A stretch of 64,000 nt of DNA from Actinospica robiniae DSM 44927 (GCF_000504285.1 NZ_KI632511.1:1609372-1673371), one strand, 5' to 3'. Shown: positions 9,357 through 18,519, numbered from the stretch's first letter. Numbers and translations: made by a program. Notes: generated by a model not told the origin, from the letters alone.

Positions 9357-10775
9357 CAGGGCCTCTGCGTTCTCAGTTGATGGACGGGGTGAGGTTGGCG
9401 CGGACGGCTTGAGCTCTGTGGCGGGTTGATGTCAGCCCAGAGGTTTGATGTAGGCGGGCACGGTCCCTGATGATCGTCTGGTTCTCGAGGCCATGCGATC
9501 CAAGGAGCCGTGCCCGCGTGTCATCTTCCCTCATCGAGGTCGTGTCCGGCCAGTTGGCCGCAGCCGGGGTGGAGGCGGTGGAGCTTGATGACGGACAGGT
9601 GATGGCCTTGATCGAGGTGCTCGGGCTGATCCCGGACCGGCGCCGGGCCCGGGGGCGGCGCTACCGGCTCGGCTTCCTGCTGGCCGCTGCGTTGACGGCG
9701 GTGCTGGCCGGGGCGAAGTCCATGGTCGAGGTGGTTCGGCGTACCCGCAGCGCCGACGACGAGTTCCTGTATCGGCTCGGCGCCACCGGCCGGAATCTGC
9801 GCCCTGCCGACACCACCTTCGGTCGGGCGCTGAAGGTGCTCGACGGGGACGAGGTGGACATGCTGTGCGGGTCGTGGCTGGCCGGGATGCTGCGAAGCAC
9901 CGAGCGTGATGCCCTTCGCCCGAGGAACGCCGGCGCCCAGGCCGACGGGGCACGGCTGCCGGTGGCCGCCGCGGACGGCAAGAGCGTGCGCGGCGCGGCA
10001 AGGCCCGACGGCACCCGCCCGCACCTGGTCTCGCTCTACCGGCCCGAGGCCGGCTGCGTGATCGGGCAAGTCCAGGTCGCCGACAAGAGCAACGAGATCC
10101 CGGCGCTGCCGGACCTGCTCGGCCGGGTCGATCTCACGGGCCTGCTGGTTACCGCGGACGCCTTGCACGCCCAACGCGCCACCGCCGAGGCCGTCGTCGC
10201 AGCAGGCGGGCATTACCTGCTGTTCCTGAAGGATAATCAACCCTCGATCCTGCGTCAGGCCCAGGACCTGCTCGCTCCCGGTTCCCACGCCGAGCACGAG
10301 CGGGCCGGCACGAGCGCCGAGACGTTCGATATCGGCCACGGGCGGCGGGAGAGGCGCATCACCCGCACCGCGCCGTGCGACGGCATCGACTTCCCGCACG
10401 CCGCACAGGTCATCCGGATCACCCGCCGTCGCGCCGTAGGCAAGGCGCCCGGGGCCGGGACCAAGGAGGTCGCCTACGCGATAACCAGCCTCACCTCCGA
10501 GCAGGCCGGGCCGGTCAAGCTCGGCCAGGCCGCCCGCGAGCACTGGGGCATCGAGGCAATGCACCACATCAGAGACGTGACCTGGCGCGAGGACGCCAGC
10601 CGGATCCGCACCGGCAGCACCCCGCGCGTCATGGCCGGCCTCCGCAACCTCGCACTCGCGCTACTCAAGCTCCTGGGTTGGACCAACATCGCAGCCGCCA
10701 CCGACCACATGCGCGACCACCGCAACGACACCCTCGCACTCCTCGGTCTCAGCCACTGAGAACGCAGAGGCCCTG
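9357..10775 (+). mobile_element. ISAs1-family insertion sequence, complete, with target duplication
   Basis: The element is 1419 bp. Its ends are a perfect 21-bp inverted repeat (9357-9377 and 10755-10775; core GGCCTCTGCGTTCTCAGT). It is flanked by an exact 10-bp direct repeat, GCCTCAGTCT, at 9347-9356 and 10776-10785, which is the target duplication. Intact ends and duplication show a recent insertion. Confidence 0.95.
9518..10759 (+). CDS. ISAs1-family transposase
   Basis: The 413-residue transposase fills the element, and its last codons run into the right inverted repeat. Catalytic residues of the ISAs1 DDE domain are present: VAAADGKSVRG, LLVTADALHAQ and REHWGIEAMHHIRDVTW. The N-terminal LIEVLGLIPDRRRARGRRY with LGFLLAAALTAVLAGAKS is the family-specific domain. 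GTG 9518 is preferred because AAGGAG lies 10 nt before it; an in-frame ATG at 9470 has no ribosome site. No stop or frameshift is seen, so it is probably active. Confidence 0.92.
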   Translation: MSSSLIEVVSGQLAAAGVEAVELDDGQVMALIEVLGLIPDRRRARGRRYRLGFLLAAALTAVLAGAKSMVEVVRRTRSADDEFLYRLGATGRNLRPADTTFGRALKVLDGDEVDMLCGSWLAGMLRSTERDALRPRNAGAQADGARLPVAAADGKSVRGAARPDGTRPHLVSLYRPEAGCVIGQVQVADKSNEIPALPDLLGRVDLTGLLVTADALHAQRATAEAVVAAGGHYLLFLKDNQPSILRQAQDLLAPGSHAEHERAGTSAETFDIGHGRRERRITRTAPCDGIDFPHAAQVIRITRRRAVGKAPGAGTKEVAYAITSLTSEQAGPVKLGQAAREHWGIEAMHHIRDVTWREDASRIRTGSTPRVMAGLRNLALALLKLLGWTNIAAATDHMRDHRNDTLALLGLSH

Positions 10776-10785
10776 GCCTCAGTCT

Positions 10786-11328
10786 GCGCCCGGCGAATGG
10801 GGCATCACCCGCACCCCTGCGGACGTCTTGCTTCAGTTCCGAGTGCTGATCTTGATACAGCGCCCCAGATAGCGCCCTCGCCGGGGCGCAGTATATCAGA
10901 TCTCTAAGATGTGGAAAATCTGGTGAAGATGCCGCGCGAAAACCGGTAGCGGACGGCAGTGATCCGCACAGAATCAAAGCATCCTGCTGGGTGGGAGCCA
11001 GTGGCCTATGAATACTCGTAGGCCACTGGCTCCCACGAGCTACAGGAGAGATTATGCGTGATAGTGTGCGACCAATCGACTACGTTCCGCACCATGCCTG
11101 TGGCCTGCATGTTCCTGTTTCACCCATGAAATTGCTGTCCGATTCCGTCCGTTTGCCTGGGTCGCCATCGAGCGTGCACTGCGCCGTGCCGCTCAAGCTC
11201 GCACAAGCCACATGGCGCTGACCTGCGGGTTCGACTGCCGCTACCCTTATCATGCATAACGTTGGCCAACCATGATTCGCGGCTGACATGCGTGGTTTCA
11301 GTCCTTCGCCACCTATTTACATGAGAGC
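10786..11328. other. intergenic, about 540 bp, with a strong hairpin
   Basis: I see no supported gene between the ISAs1 target duplication and the dehydrogenase fragment. The only clear structure is the hairpin at 10991-11036. Confidence 0.5.
10991..11036. terminator. 18-bp perfect stem-loop
   Basis: GTGGGAGCCAGTGGCCTA (10991-11008) pairs perfectly with 11019-11036 around a 10-nt loop. There is no T tract on either side. It could be a GC-rich bidirectional terminator of the kind common in streptomycetes, but no gene ends directly beside it. Confidence 0.6.
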
Positions 11329-11814
11329 GTGGGCTCCGACTGCGGCCTGGCTGCTCCGGCGCTCCGCGACCATCGCCCTGGTCCCCGGCCCTGGCTCGAA
11401 CTGCCCGACCTGGTCGCCCGCAGCGACGTACTCGTCGTGGCGATCCCGCTGGTCGACGACACCCGTGGACTGTTCTCCGGCGATCTGCTCGGGCGCCTGC
11501 CTCAGGATGCGGTCCTGGTCAACGTCGGCCGGGGCGGCATCGTCGACGAGGAGGCGGTCGCCCGGATGGTGCGCGGCGGCAGGCTGGCGGCGGCGTTCGA
11601 CGTCTTCCAGACCGAGCCCTTGCCCGCGGACAGTCCCCTGCTTCGCGACCGGCGGATCCTGCTTCACCCGCATGCAGCCGGCACGACCCGGCAGAGCCGG
11701 GACCGGCTGCTGGCCGGCATCCGCGCGGCGGCTGAACGCGTCGTGCGCGAGGAACCGCTGGAGCACGTCGTCAACAGAGTCGACCCGCTCGTGCGTCGCC
11801 GATCATCTCCATGA
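11329..11814 (+). pseudogene. D-isomer 2-hydroxyacid dehydrogenase, C-terminal half
   Basis: The 161-residue frame starts in the middle of the NAD-binding domain. LVVAIPLVDDTRGLF, NVGRGGIVDEEAV, AAAFDVFQTEPLP and LHPHAAGTT are the conserved later blocks, including the Glu and His of the catalytic set. The substrate-binding N-terminus and the first half of the Rossmann fold (GxGxxG) are missing, so it is 5'-truncated. Full enzymes of this kind reduce glyoxylate, hydroxypyruvate or 2-ketogluconate. The convergent gluconokinase suggests a former gluconate/ketogluconate unit, which is inference. Confidence 0.8.
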
Positions 11815-11833
11815 CCTCCGGGCCAAGAGCTCG

Positions 11834-12418
11834 CTACGCGCGGAGCTGGATGATGAAGTCGAGTGTCCGCTTGACGTTCTCGTCGGGGTCGGCGAGCGCG
11901 TCGAGGACGATGCCCGGTTCCTCCGGGGCAAGCGGCTCGAATTGGTCGAACTGCGAGTCGACCAGTTCGGACGGCATGAAGTGGTCGGCACGGTGCGAGA
12001 CGCGTTCCAAGGCCGCTTCCTTCTCGATGGCCAACAGGACGAAGTACACGTCCGCCGACGCTGAGGCCAGCGCCGTGCGATACACCCGCTTGAGCGCCGA
12101 GCAGGCCATCACCCCGCCGGTTTCCACCGCCATCGCGCCAAGCCGCGCGGACAGCGCGGTCAACCAGGGCAACCGGTCGTTGTCGCTCAACGGCCGACCG
12201 GCCTCCATATTGGCGATGTTCCCCGATACGTGCAGGTCGTCGCCCTCGACGAACGGAGTGCGCAGCTCGCGCGCCACGCGTCGGCCGATGGTGCTCTTTC
12301 CGCAACCGGACACGCCGCAAAAGATCAGCTCCGGAGGCTTCGCGACCCTCGTATCGGCGCGCGGCCAGGTAGAGGCCCAGTCATCCCGCGAAACCCAAGC
12401 ATCCAAAGAACTCCCCAT
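11834..12418 (-). CDS. gntK: Gluconokinase
   Basis: A 194-residue P-loop kinase that phosphorylates D-gluconate to 6-phosphogluconate with ATP, feeding the pentose phosphate pathway. The Walker A motif GVSGCGKST lies near residues 34-42. The family blocks EGDDLHVSGNIANMEAGRPLSDNDRLPWL and ACSALKRVYRTAL follow, as does an acidic C-terminus (LEPLAP-like EPLAPEEPG). The N-terminus is some 30 residues longer than in typical GntK, and no better internal start is seen. It converges on the broken 2-hydroxyacid dehydrogenase with 19 bp between the ends. Complete and probably functional. Confidence 0.9.
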   Translation of the reverse strand: MGSSLDAWVSRDDWASTWPRADTRVAKPPELIFCGVSGCGKSTIGRRVARELRTPFVEGDDLHVSGNIANMEAGRPLSDNDRLPWLTALSARLGAMAVETGGVMACSALKRVYRTALASASADVYFVLLAIEKEAALERVSHRADHFMPSELVDSQFDQFEPLAPEEPGIVLDALADPDENVKRTLDFIIQLRA

Positions 12419-12467
12419 ACATCGTTAGCGTACTCTCCGCGTCGCCATATGTCGCAAAGGCGACGAA

Positions 12468-13422
12468 TCATCGCTCTTCAGGCAGCCGTCGCACGCCCGG
12501 CGCGCCGGGCGTGCGACGCCATGCCCACCGCTGTACACGCAGCGCGATCGCGCCGGCCAGGATCAGCACGACGACGTTGAGCAGCAGCTGCAGCACCGAG
12601 CCGCAGGCTTCCGACCAGCTTTCGAACGCGAGGGAGACGCCCACGTCCGCAGCAGCCGGGATCGTGGTGACGGAGATGAACACGCCCAACAGCGCGCTCG
12701 TGCGCAACTCGGCCAACGAGACGATGCCGACGATCCCGGCCAGCAGCGCCACCAAGAAGGACAGGAAGTTCGGCGTGTTGATCAAGTCCGAGACCGGCCG
12801 GAGAGCGTGAACGCCTTCGACTGCTGATCCAAGCCGCGCACCCGGAGACTGAAGAGGAACGCTGCGACGATGGCCGCAAGTAAGCCGAAGAACAGGGCGG
12901 CGAGCCCTCGGCTACCCGCCGCCAGACGCGCTGGTCGAGGCCCTGGGCGACGCTGGTAATCGCCCCGTACTCCGGGCCGACGACCATCGCGGCGACGATC
13001 AGATCTGCGAGTTGCTGACGATGCCGATGGCGGCGATCAGCCCGGCGATCACGAGGAGCAGGAAGAGGCTGGGGACGAAGCTCGCCTCGGCCTCGATCCG
13101 TGCATCGAGGTCGACCCACCACGGAGCCGACGCGAGCTTGCCGAGCCGCGCCGTCTCAGTATCCGAGGCCAGCCGGCAGGCGGCGAGCTCGATGAACTTC
13201 ACCGTGATCGACCCGCGCTCCTCGAGCCCCATGGCCCGCAGCGAGCCGAGCACCTCGTTCACCGCGCTGGTCAGCACATCGCACTCGACGCTCGCCGTCC
13301 GGGCTGCGCGCCGCGCCACGTGCGACGTCGAGGGCGAAGACGCACGGATTGCCGGAGAGCACCTGATCGACCTGGTCGATCAGCGCGGACGGGCTGACGG
13401 CCCGCACGTGCACCATCTGCAT
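12468..13422 (-). pseudogene. DUF389 membrane protein, multiple frameshifts
   Basis: Four successive reading frames rebuild one DUF389 protein. ATG 13422 gives MQMVHVRAVSPSALIDQVDQ; the next frame holds the ferredoxin-like part (ITVKFIELAACRLASDTETA) and the first helix (VPSLFLLLVIAGLIAAIGI); the third gives LIVAAMVVGPEYGAITSVAQGL, the family hallmark; the last, ending at 12468, has three helices starting NTPNFLSFLVALLAGIVGIV. At least three frameshifts break it, so it is clearly dead. The function of DUF389 is unknown. Confidence 0.82.
12488..12517. terminator. 30-bp perfect palindrome near the end of the DUF389 remnant
   Basis: GTCGCACGCCCGGCG followed directly by its complement lies within the last codons of the broken gene and upstream of gntK on the same strand. 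It is likely a factor-independent terminator or a recombination relic. No T tract follows. Confidence 0.5.
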
Positions 13423-13487
13423 CGCCAGCCTCCCAGCAGCCCGTGGCTCGATTTCGTCGTTTGATTTCTTCCGACGAACCGTCAGTT

Positions 13488-14744
13488 CTAATTAGTGATC
13501 TGCCGCATGGCTCCGCCCGGAACCCGCTCGGGCGGGTTGGCGGTGGCCGGCTCCGGGAATCGGGCGGAGGCGTGCCATAGATGTTCGAGGTCGTCTGTGA
13601 GCCGGAGGATCATGCCTGGGGTGTGGTGCTCGTAGCGCCCTTGGACTCCGCGCGGTAGGTGGCCCAGCCGGTAGTCCTGGAGCGAGGCGGACGTGTGCAA
13701 TTCCGCCATCCACGTCTTGTGAGAGTGCCTGAGCCCGTGGAAGGTCATCGACCCGAGCAGCGTTTGACCTCGGGCCGCATCCACGTGCCCTGGATCGCCG
13801 GCGAGCGCGGGCAGCCACACCTGTCTGCGAAACGCGCTCCGGTGCCACCAGCCTCCGCGCCCGCCCGTGAACACATACGGGTAAGGGTGCTGATCGAGGT
13901 GGGCCGCGAGCATCTCGGCAAGGAACGGCGGAAGGTGCACCAGGCGCGCGCCCGCGCCGGTCTTCGGCGGCCCCAGTTCCAACCGGCCGGCCACCTCGTG
14001 CAGCGCCCCGCAGAGTGGATCGACTCTGATGAACGGCGCGACCCCGTGCGGCTGGTACCCGCGACGTGAGGCCAGCACGAGGCTGTCGCGGTGCAGCCCG
14101 GCCAGTTCGCCCCACCTCATCCCCGTGTACGCCGCGGTCACCGTCATCAGCCCGGCGCCGCCCGGCATCCGCGCCGCCAGCATGCGCAGTTGCCGCGGCT
14201 CGGCCACAGCGCGCTCCTGCGGGCGGTCCGAGGCCGCGCGCAGCCGCAGCGCCGGATTGAACGGCATCAGCCCCTCGCGCACCGCCTCGGCAAGAATCCC
14301 GCAGAACAAAGCGAGAATCGAGCACACCGACGAGCCGTGCATCGACTCGGCCAGCACACCCGCCCACGACTTGATCTCCACCCTGCTCAGCTGCGAGAGC
14401 CGTACCCGCCCGAACCGCGGCAGGATGTGAACACGCAGATGCGAGTCGTACTTCGCCGCGGTTGAGGCCCGCACGCACAGCCCGGCCCGCCACGCCACCA
14501 CCCACCCCTCCACACTCGGATCAGAGCCCGGCCGGGGACGAACCGCGCCCTGCCACACCGCCAGCGAACGCGCCAGCTCACGCCGCGCCCGCCTGGCCGC
14601 CGCATCGACCGGCACCCCCGGCACCGCCAACACGACCCCATACGCCTCCTCCCACGTCCCGCACTTCGCGATCGACACCGTCCGCCCCTCAGACGTCCGC
14701 ATCCGCACCCGGAAAACCGCCCCATGCCGCTCCACCCACGCCAC
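13488..14744 (-). CDS. Tyrosine site-specific recombinase (phage-type integrase)
   Basis: The 418-residue integrase has an N-terminal arm-type part, a core-binding SAM-like domain (YDSHLRVHILPRFGRVRLSQLS) and a C-terminal catalytic domain. Catalytic residues are R210 (GMRWGEL), H336 and R339 (HGLRH), a histidine in LGHLPRG, and nucleophile Y371 (VQGRYEHHT). The enzyme would integrate or excise a genomic island or phage. GTG 14744 follows GGAGG by 6 nt; GTG 14747 is equally possible. A tRNA-Val 3' fragment 1.04 kb away fits an attachment site for such an enzyme. No excisionase or replication gene is recognisable nearby, so the island it belonged to is worn down or lies to the left. Confidence 0.88.
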   Translation of the reverse strand: MAWVERHGAVFRVRMRTSEGRTVSIAKCGTWEEAYGVVLAVPGVPVDAAARRARRELARSLAVWQGAVRPRPGSDPSVEGWVVAWRAGLCVRASTAAKYDSHLRVHILPRFGRVRLSQLSRVEIKSWAGVLAESMHGSSVCSILALFCGILAEAVREGLMPFNPALRLRAASDRPQERAVAEPRQLRMLAARMPGGAGLMTVTAAYTGMRWGELAGLHRDSLVLASRRGYQPHGVAPFIRVDPLCGALHEVAGRLELGPPKTGAGARLVHLPPFLAEMLAAHLDQHPYPYVFTGGRGGWWHRSAFRRQVWLPALAGDPGHVDAARGQTLLGSMTFHGLRHSHKTWMAELHTSASLQDYRLGHLPRGVQGRYEHHTPGMILRLTDDLEHLWHASARFPEPATANPPERVPGGAMRQITN

Positions 14745-15787
14745 CACACACCTCCACACGCAACAACCGCCACAACCGCGCCGAGCCGCAGTCACGGCCC
14801 TCCAGCAGTCAGCCGCCCATCCGGGCCGGCGAGCAGGCATCTGCCCCCGCGCCAGGCGCGCAACTCGCCCGGACAGCCGGCAGCCGCATGAACACAACCC
14901 TGAACGGTGAATAAGCCCTGATAAAAGACTCACCCGTGCACTACAGGCCAATCGGCACCGGCCCCGGGCTCGCTCACGCCAGGGACCGCCGAGCCGCACG
15001 GCCACAGCGGAACCACCCGATGGGGTCGAACACGCCGACTTCTCAGTCACGCGGCGCCTACAAGCCAACACCCGACAGCCACAACCGCGCTCACAGCATC
15101 TCACCGAAATCGGCTGCTCATGCCGATGACCTGGGGCGATTCCATCTCCCCTATCTCGGGGGCAGCACCCGTGAACTCTTACGCACCGCTGCAGTACCCG
15201 AAATGATCGCAGGGCCTTGGGAGCAAGATACGTCGTCCGCCTTCTCCGCACGTACGTCCCACCCGCGCCAACCTGGGCAAAACGCATCCACGACACCTTC
15301 CGTGCCCGAGGAAGAGTTCGGCCGCCCCCACATTCTGGGAGCAGTCGCAACACGGTCGTCCGACACGCGCATACCTATGCCCCCGGCCACGACCCCCGCC
15401 GTTTCTTGCGGCGCCAACGCCGCGACGATCCGCGTCAGCACGTCATCAACCTCACCGCGCCGGAAAGATATCCGCAGCCGGCCCCCGGCGAACAGCTGAC
15501 TCCCGTCCTGGTCAGCGACCGGCAGCCCGGTCCTTTGAGACATCCGCGCCGAACTCGCCGGCGACACCTCGTGGCCGCCGCCACGCCCGAGGCCCGGCCA
15601 TCAGCGCCGCGCGAACGTGGGAGCACAGACGACCAACGATGGGACCTGGCACACCATCAGATCAACGCCCTACAGCGTCGAACGCGACAACTCGCCGTGG
15701 ACGCTATAATGGGAGCAGGATCCATGCAGGTCACAGCCACAATAAAGATATCTCTATGTTGATATAAGGTGAACGCTTCTTTTTTTT
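14745..15787. other. about 1.04 kb without a supported gene
   Basis: Several open frames exist on both strands between the integrase and the tRNA fragment, but none shows recognisable domains or a convincing ribosome site. Just before 15788 come a lower-GC run and a tract of ten T, which mark the junction with the tRNA fragment. Confidence 0.5.
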
Positions 15788-15832
15788 TTCACACGGAAGA
15801 GGTCACTGGTTCGATCCCAGTATCGCCCACCA
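15788..15832 (+). tRNA. tRNA-Val(CAC) 3' fragment, probable att site
   Basis: The sequence matches the 3' half of an actinobacterial tRNA-Val: anticodon loop TTCACAC, GAAGAGGTC, T-arm ACTGGTTCGATCCCAGT with five perfect pairs, acceptor strand ATCGCCC, discriminator A and encoded CCA. The D-arm and acceptor 5' strand are absent; a poly-T tract replaces the loop boundary, although GAACGCTTC just upstream still resembles the 5' anticodon stem. A truncated tRNA end followed by its own terminator and near an integrase is typical of an attachment-site duplicate. Confidence 0.8.
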
Positions 15833-15848
15833 CGAAGTCACAGGTCAG

Positions 15849-15882
15849 GGCCGGTCTCAGATAACTCTGAGGCCGGTCTTTT
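15849..15882 (+). terminator. Intrinsic terminator after the tRNA fragment
   Basis: A stem of about 12 pairs (15849-15860 with 15867-15878, G-T wobbles) around a 6-nt loop is followed by TCTTTT. It was probably the native terminator of the tRNA-Val gene. Confidence 0.75.
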
Positions 15883-16080
15883 GATCGTTTGTCAGCCATA
15901 TGCCAGCAGACACGAAAAACGAGACAGTCCCCGTGGCCGTACGGCCAGCGCAGAGAGCCACCGAGTCCGGCGGCCGGTCCGCGCAGTCCGCTCGTAAGGG
16001 TCTCCGTGGAACAGACTTCGGCAAGGGATTTCACGCGTTGCTGACGCATCGGAGCTCGGTACCTCGGTCGCTCTGGACGG

Positions 16081-16170
16081 GTCGTCCCCGCGTTCGCGGG
16101 GGTAGTTCCGTGGCGGTGCCGGTCGCGTCGACTCCGGCCCGGTCGTCCCCGCGTTCGCGGGGGCAGTTCT
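16081..16170. CRISPR. Minimal type I-E-like CRISPR: two repeats, one spacer, no cas genes
   Basis: Two 29-nt repeats (16081-16109 and 16142-16170) share the actinobacterial I-E core GTCCCCGCGTTCGCGGGGG and differ at two late positions (TAGTTCC versus CAGTTCT), as a terminal repeat does. They are exactly 61 bp apart, which leaves a 32-nt spacer, the standard I-E geometry. I see no third repeat at the expected positions either side and no cas gene in the window. Confidence 0.85.
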
Positions 16171-16324
16171 TTACCATAGGCGCCGTTAGTGGGCACCTTG
16201 GGACAGTTTGGAGTGTCTGCTACATAAATCGAGGTTCCTGCCAGGTGGGCGTGGAGTTGCCCGTAAGGGCTCGGCCCATGATGCCGATTATCGACCAATG
16301 GATCATTGCCTGTGAGCCTTCCTG

Positions 16325-17055
16325 TCATGTCTCGTAGTCGCGAGCCAGGCGGCGGTGAAGCATGAACCAGCCGAAGGTGCGTTCGACCACCCACCGGCGT
16401 GGCAGCACCTTGAAGCTGGCGAACGCTGTGTCGCGGCGTACGACCTCGACGTCGACGCCGAGGTCCACGCCGTGTTCGAGGACCTTCGCGTTGTACCCGC
16501 CGTCGACCCACGCCTTCGTCACGCTCGGGGTGAGGTGGTCGAGGACCTGCCGGCCGACCGTGGAGTCGCCGAGGCTCGCCGCGGAGACGCCGAGCACGAT
16601 CGGCAGGCCGATGGTGTCGACGGCGATGTGCAGCTTGCCGCCCTTGGTCTTCTTGTTCCCGTCGTATCCGACGGTCTCGGCCTGCGCGTTCGCGGCGGCT
16701 TTGACGGTCTGGGAGTCGATGGCCACCGCGCCCGGCTCCTCGGTGCGTCCGCGTGCCCGGCGTAGCCGGCGGCGCAACACGTCGTGGATGTGCTCGCTCG
16801 TGCCGTCGTCGCGCCAGGCGGCGAAGTACCCGTAGACCGTCTTGAGGGCGGGAAGTCGTGCGGGATGTACTCCCAGGCCCATCCCGTGCGGTTGACGTAC
16901 AGGACCGCGTTCACGATCTCACGCAAATCGTGCAGAGGGTGATTCGAGCTGACCTTCCGCTCGAGCCGAGGCGCACGCCACGCGGCCAGCTCCGGCTCGA
17001 TCACCGCCCGCTCGGCGTCCGACAGATCGCTGCGATACGGCTTGCGCGTCGTCAT
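16325..17055 (-). pseudogene. IS5-family transposase, one frameshift
   Basis: ATG 17055 opens MTTRKPYRSDLSDAERAVIEP, the IS5-family N-terminal domain, through GWAWEYIPHDFPP. At about 16855 the reading changes frame to LKTVYGYFAAWRDDGT and carries the DDE core: VAIDSQTVKAA, the KTKGGKLHIAVDT block, TKAWVDGGYNA and RRWVVERTFGWFM, ending at 16325. Adding one C in the CCGCCC run restores the frame. Some IS5 groups use programmed frameshifting, but no slippery A/T run is present here, so a one-base deletion is more likely. I did not find clear terminal repeats. Confidence 0.85.
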
Positions 17056-17174
17056 CCTCAGTTCAGCGCAGCCGTCCCGAGCCCGCGGACGATTCAGTCC
17101 GAGATCAGCCGATCGTGCGAAAGCCGCCCCGCAAACCATCCCAAGATGCCTACCTATCAGCTCGCGTAACCGAG

Positions 17175-18401
17175 CTACGCGCTCACAAGGACCGCTGTCA
17201 GCGCCTCCGGGAGGCGTTCGAGGACGAGGGCTGCGGCGCCGCGGACGCTGGCGCTGTCGCCTAGGGCACTGCGGACGATGCTGAGGGTGTCGGAATGGGA
17301 GACCATCGTGTTGCGGGCGATGGCGCGGCGCATGGGTTCGAACAGCGTCTCGCCCCCAGCCGCCAGTTCTCCGCCGACGACGATCAACCGCGGGTTGAGC
17401 AGCATCACGGCGATCGCCAGCGCCCGGCCGACGGCGTCGCCCGCGTCCTCGATCGCCCGCAGGGCTCCTCGGTCATGGGCGGCGAGCAGGGCGGGTAGGT
17501 CCTCGGCTCCCACCGGCCGGCCCCAACTGCGCGCGAGCAGCTGCGCGATCGCGGGGGGCGAGGCCACCGTCTCCAGGCAGCCGCGGTTGCCGCACCGGCA
17601 CAGCAAGCCTGCGGGGTCGACGACGATGTGACCGAGCTCGCCGGCGATGCCGCCGTGGCCCAACAGCATCCGGCCGGCGCAGACGGCGCCGGCGCCGATG
17701 CCGGAGGACAGGCGCAGATAGAGCACGTCGTCGCATCCGCGCGCGGCGCCGAAGCGGCGCTCGGCCAGGACCCCGGCGTTGGCGTCGTTGACGATCTGCA
17801 CGGGCAGCCCGGTACGGTCGGCCAGCTCGTCCAGCGGACGTATGCCGACCCAGCCCTTCATGATGCCCTGCGCATGCAGGCGTCGCCCGTCCTTGTCGAC
17901 TGGGCAGGCGATGCCAGCGCCGATGCCCAGGATCTTCTCTCGCGGGACTCCTACCTCTGATATCGCGGCTTCGACCAATCCACCCGCGGCGTCCAGAGCG
18001 TGTTCGGGCTCTGCGTCGACGGCTACCCGCTTGGAGTCTTCCCAGCGCACAGTTCCGATGGCATCGGCCAGAATCGCGCGCACGCCGTCGTGGCCGATGT
18101 CGAGCCCGAGGGCATATGCGACCGTCGGCTCAAGCGAGAGCAGTTGTGGCGGCCGCCCGCTCCGCGTGCCGACGGGCCCGATCGAGCCGGCCGTGTGAGT
18201 TTCGCGCACCAGGCCTGCGCTTATCAGCTCGTAGATGACCGAGCCCACGGTCGCCCTGGCCAGCCCGGTGCGGCCGACGATCTCGGATCTGGTCAGCCGG
18301 GGACCGTCCGCCAAGGCACGCAGGATGCGCACCCGGCCCAAATCGTTCAGGCTGATCGGGGCCTCCGCCGCAGCGGGCGCGGTCTCGTCGTCGACGTGCA
18401 C
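17175..18401 (-). CDS. ROK-family transcriptional regulator (NagC/XylR type)
   Basis: The 408-residue protein has an N-terminal winged HTH (RILRALADGPRLTRSEIVGRTGLARATVGSVIYEL) and a C-terminal sugar-kinase-like ROK domain with ALGLDIGHDGVRA, NDANAGVLAERRFGAA and the zinc motif LLCRCGNRGCLETVAS after GGIAGELGH. ROK repressors bind sugars and release their operators. GTG 18401 is the best start because in-frame sequence upstream does not look coding. It sits at the edge of the secreted-enzyme island on the same strand and is the only sugar-responsive regulator in the window, so it is a candidate, not a proven, controller of the enzymes. Its own upstream region has no GTTCCGGAAC site. Confidence 0.88.
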   Translation of the reverse strand: MHVDDETAPAAAEAPISLNDLGRVRILRALADGPRLTRSEIVGRTGLARATVGSVIYELISAGLVRETHTAGSIGPVGTRSGRPPQLLSLEPTVAYALGLDIGHDGVRAILADAIGTVRWEDSKRVAVDAEPEHALDAAGGLVEAAISEVGVPREKILGIGAGIACPVDKDGRRLHAQGIMKGWVGIRPLDELADRTGLPVQIVNDANAGVLAERRFGAARGCDDVLYLRLSSGIGAGAVCAGRMLLGHGGIAGELGHIVVDPAGLLCRCGNRGCLETVASPPAIAQLLARSWGRPVGAEDLPALLAAHDRGALRAIEDAGDAVGRALAIAVMLLNPRLIVVGGELAAGGETLFEPMRRAIARNTMVSHSDTLSIVRSALGDSASVRGAAALVLERLPEALTAVLVSA

Positions 18402-18479
18402 GAAGTCACAGTACCTGGCGTCACAGAGGTTTGTCTTACACTGCCATCGGCTCCCGTTCAGCTCGAACCCGGCCGAATG

Positions 18480-18519
18480 TCGATGCGCCCGGACAGCAGA
18501 CCCCGTCCGGGCGCATCGA
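18480..18519. terminator. Terminator of the GH54 gene
   Basis: A perfect 15-bp stem (18480-18494 with 18505-18519, TCGATGCGCCCGGAC arm) and a 10-nt loop lie 28 nt past the GH54 stop. Confidence 0.8.

Noticed and set aside
15788-15832. Functional tRNA-Val gene
   Set aside because: D-arm and 5' acceptor strand are missing and a poly-T tract breaks the anticodon region; only a 3' fragment is present.
15789-16511. Minus-strand open frame over the tRNA fragment and CRISPR repeats
   Set aside because: It translates repeat DNA (PPRTRG/PANAGTT pattern), a common spurious gene over I-E arrays.
16855-16882. Programmed frameshift in the IS5 transposase
   Set aside because: No A/T-rich slippery heptamer is present; a one-base deletion in a C run explains the break.
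17175-18401. ROK protein as proven regulator of the GTTCCGGAAC sites
   Set aside because: Location alone does not show it; its own upstream region lacks the site, and the spacing suggests an activator whereas ROK proteins mostly repress.
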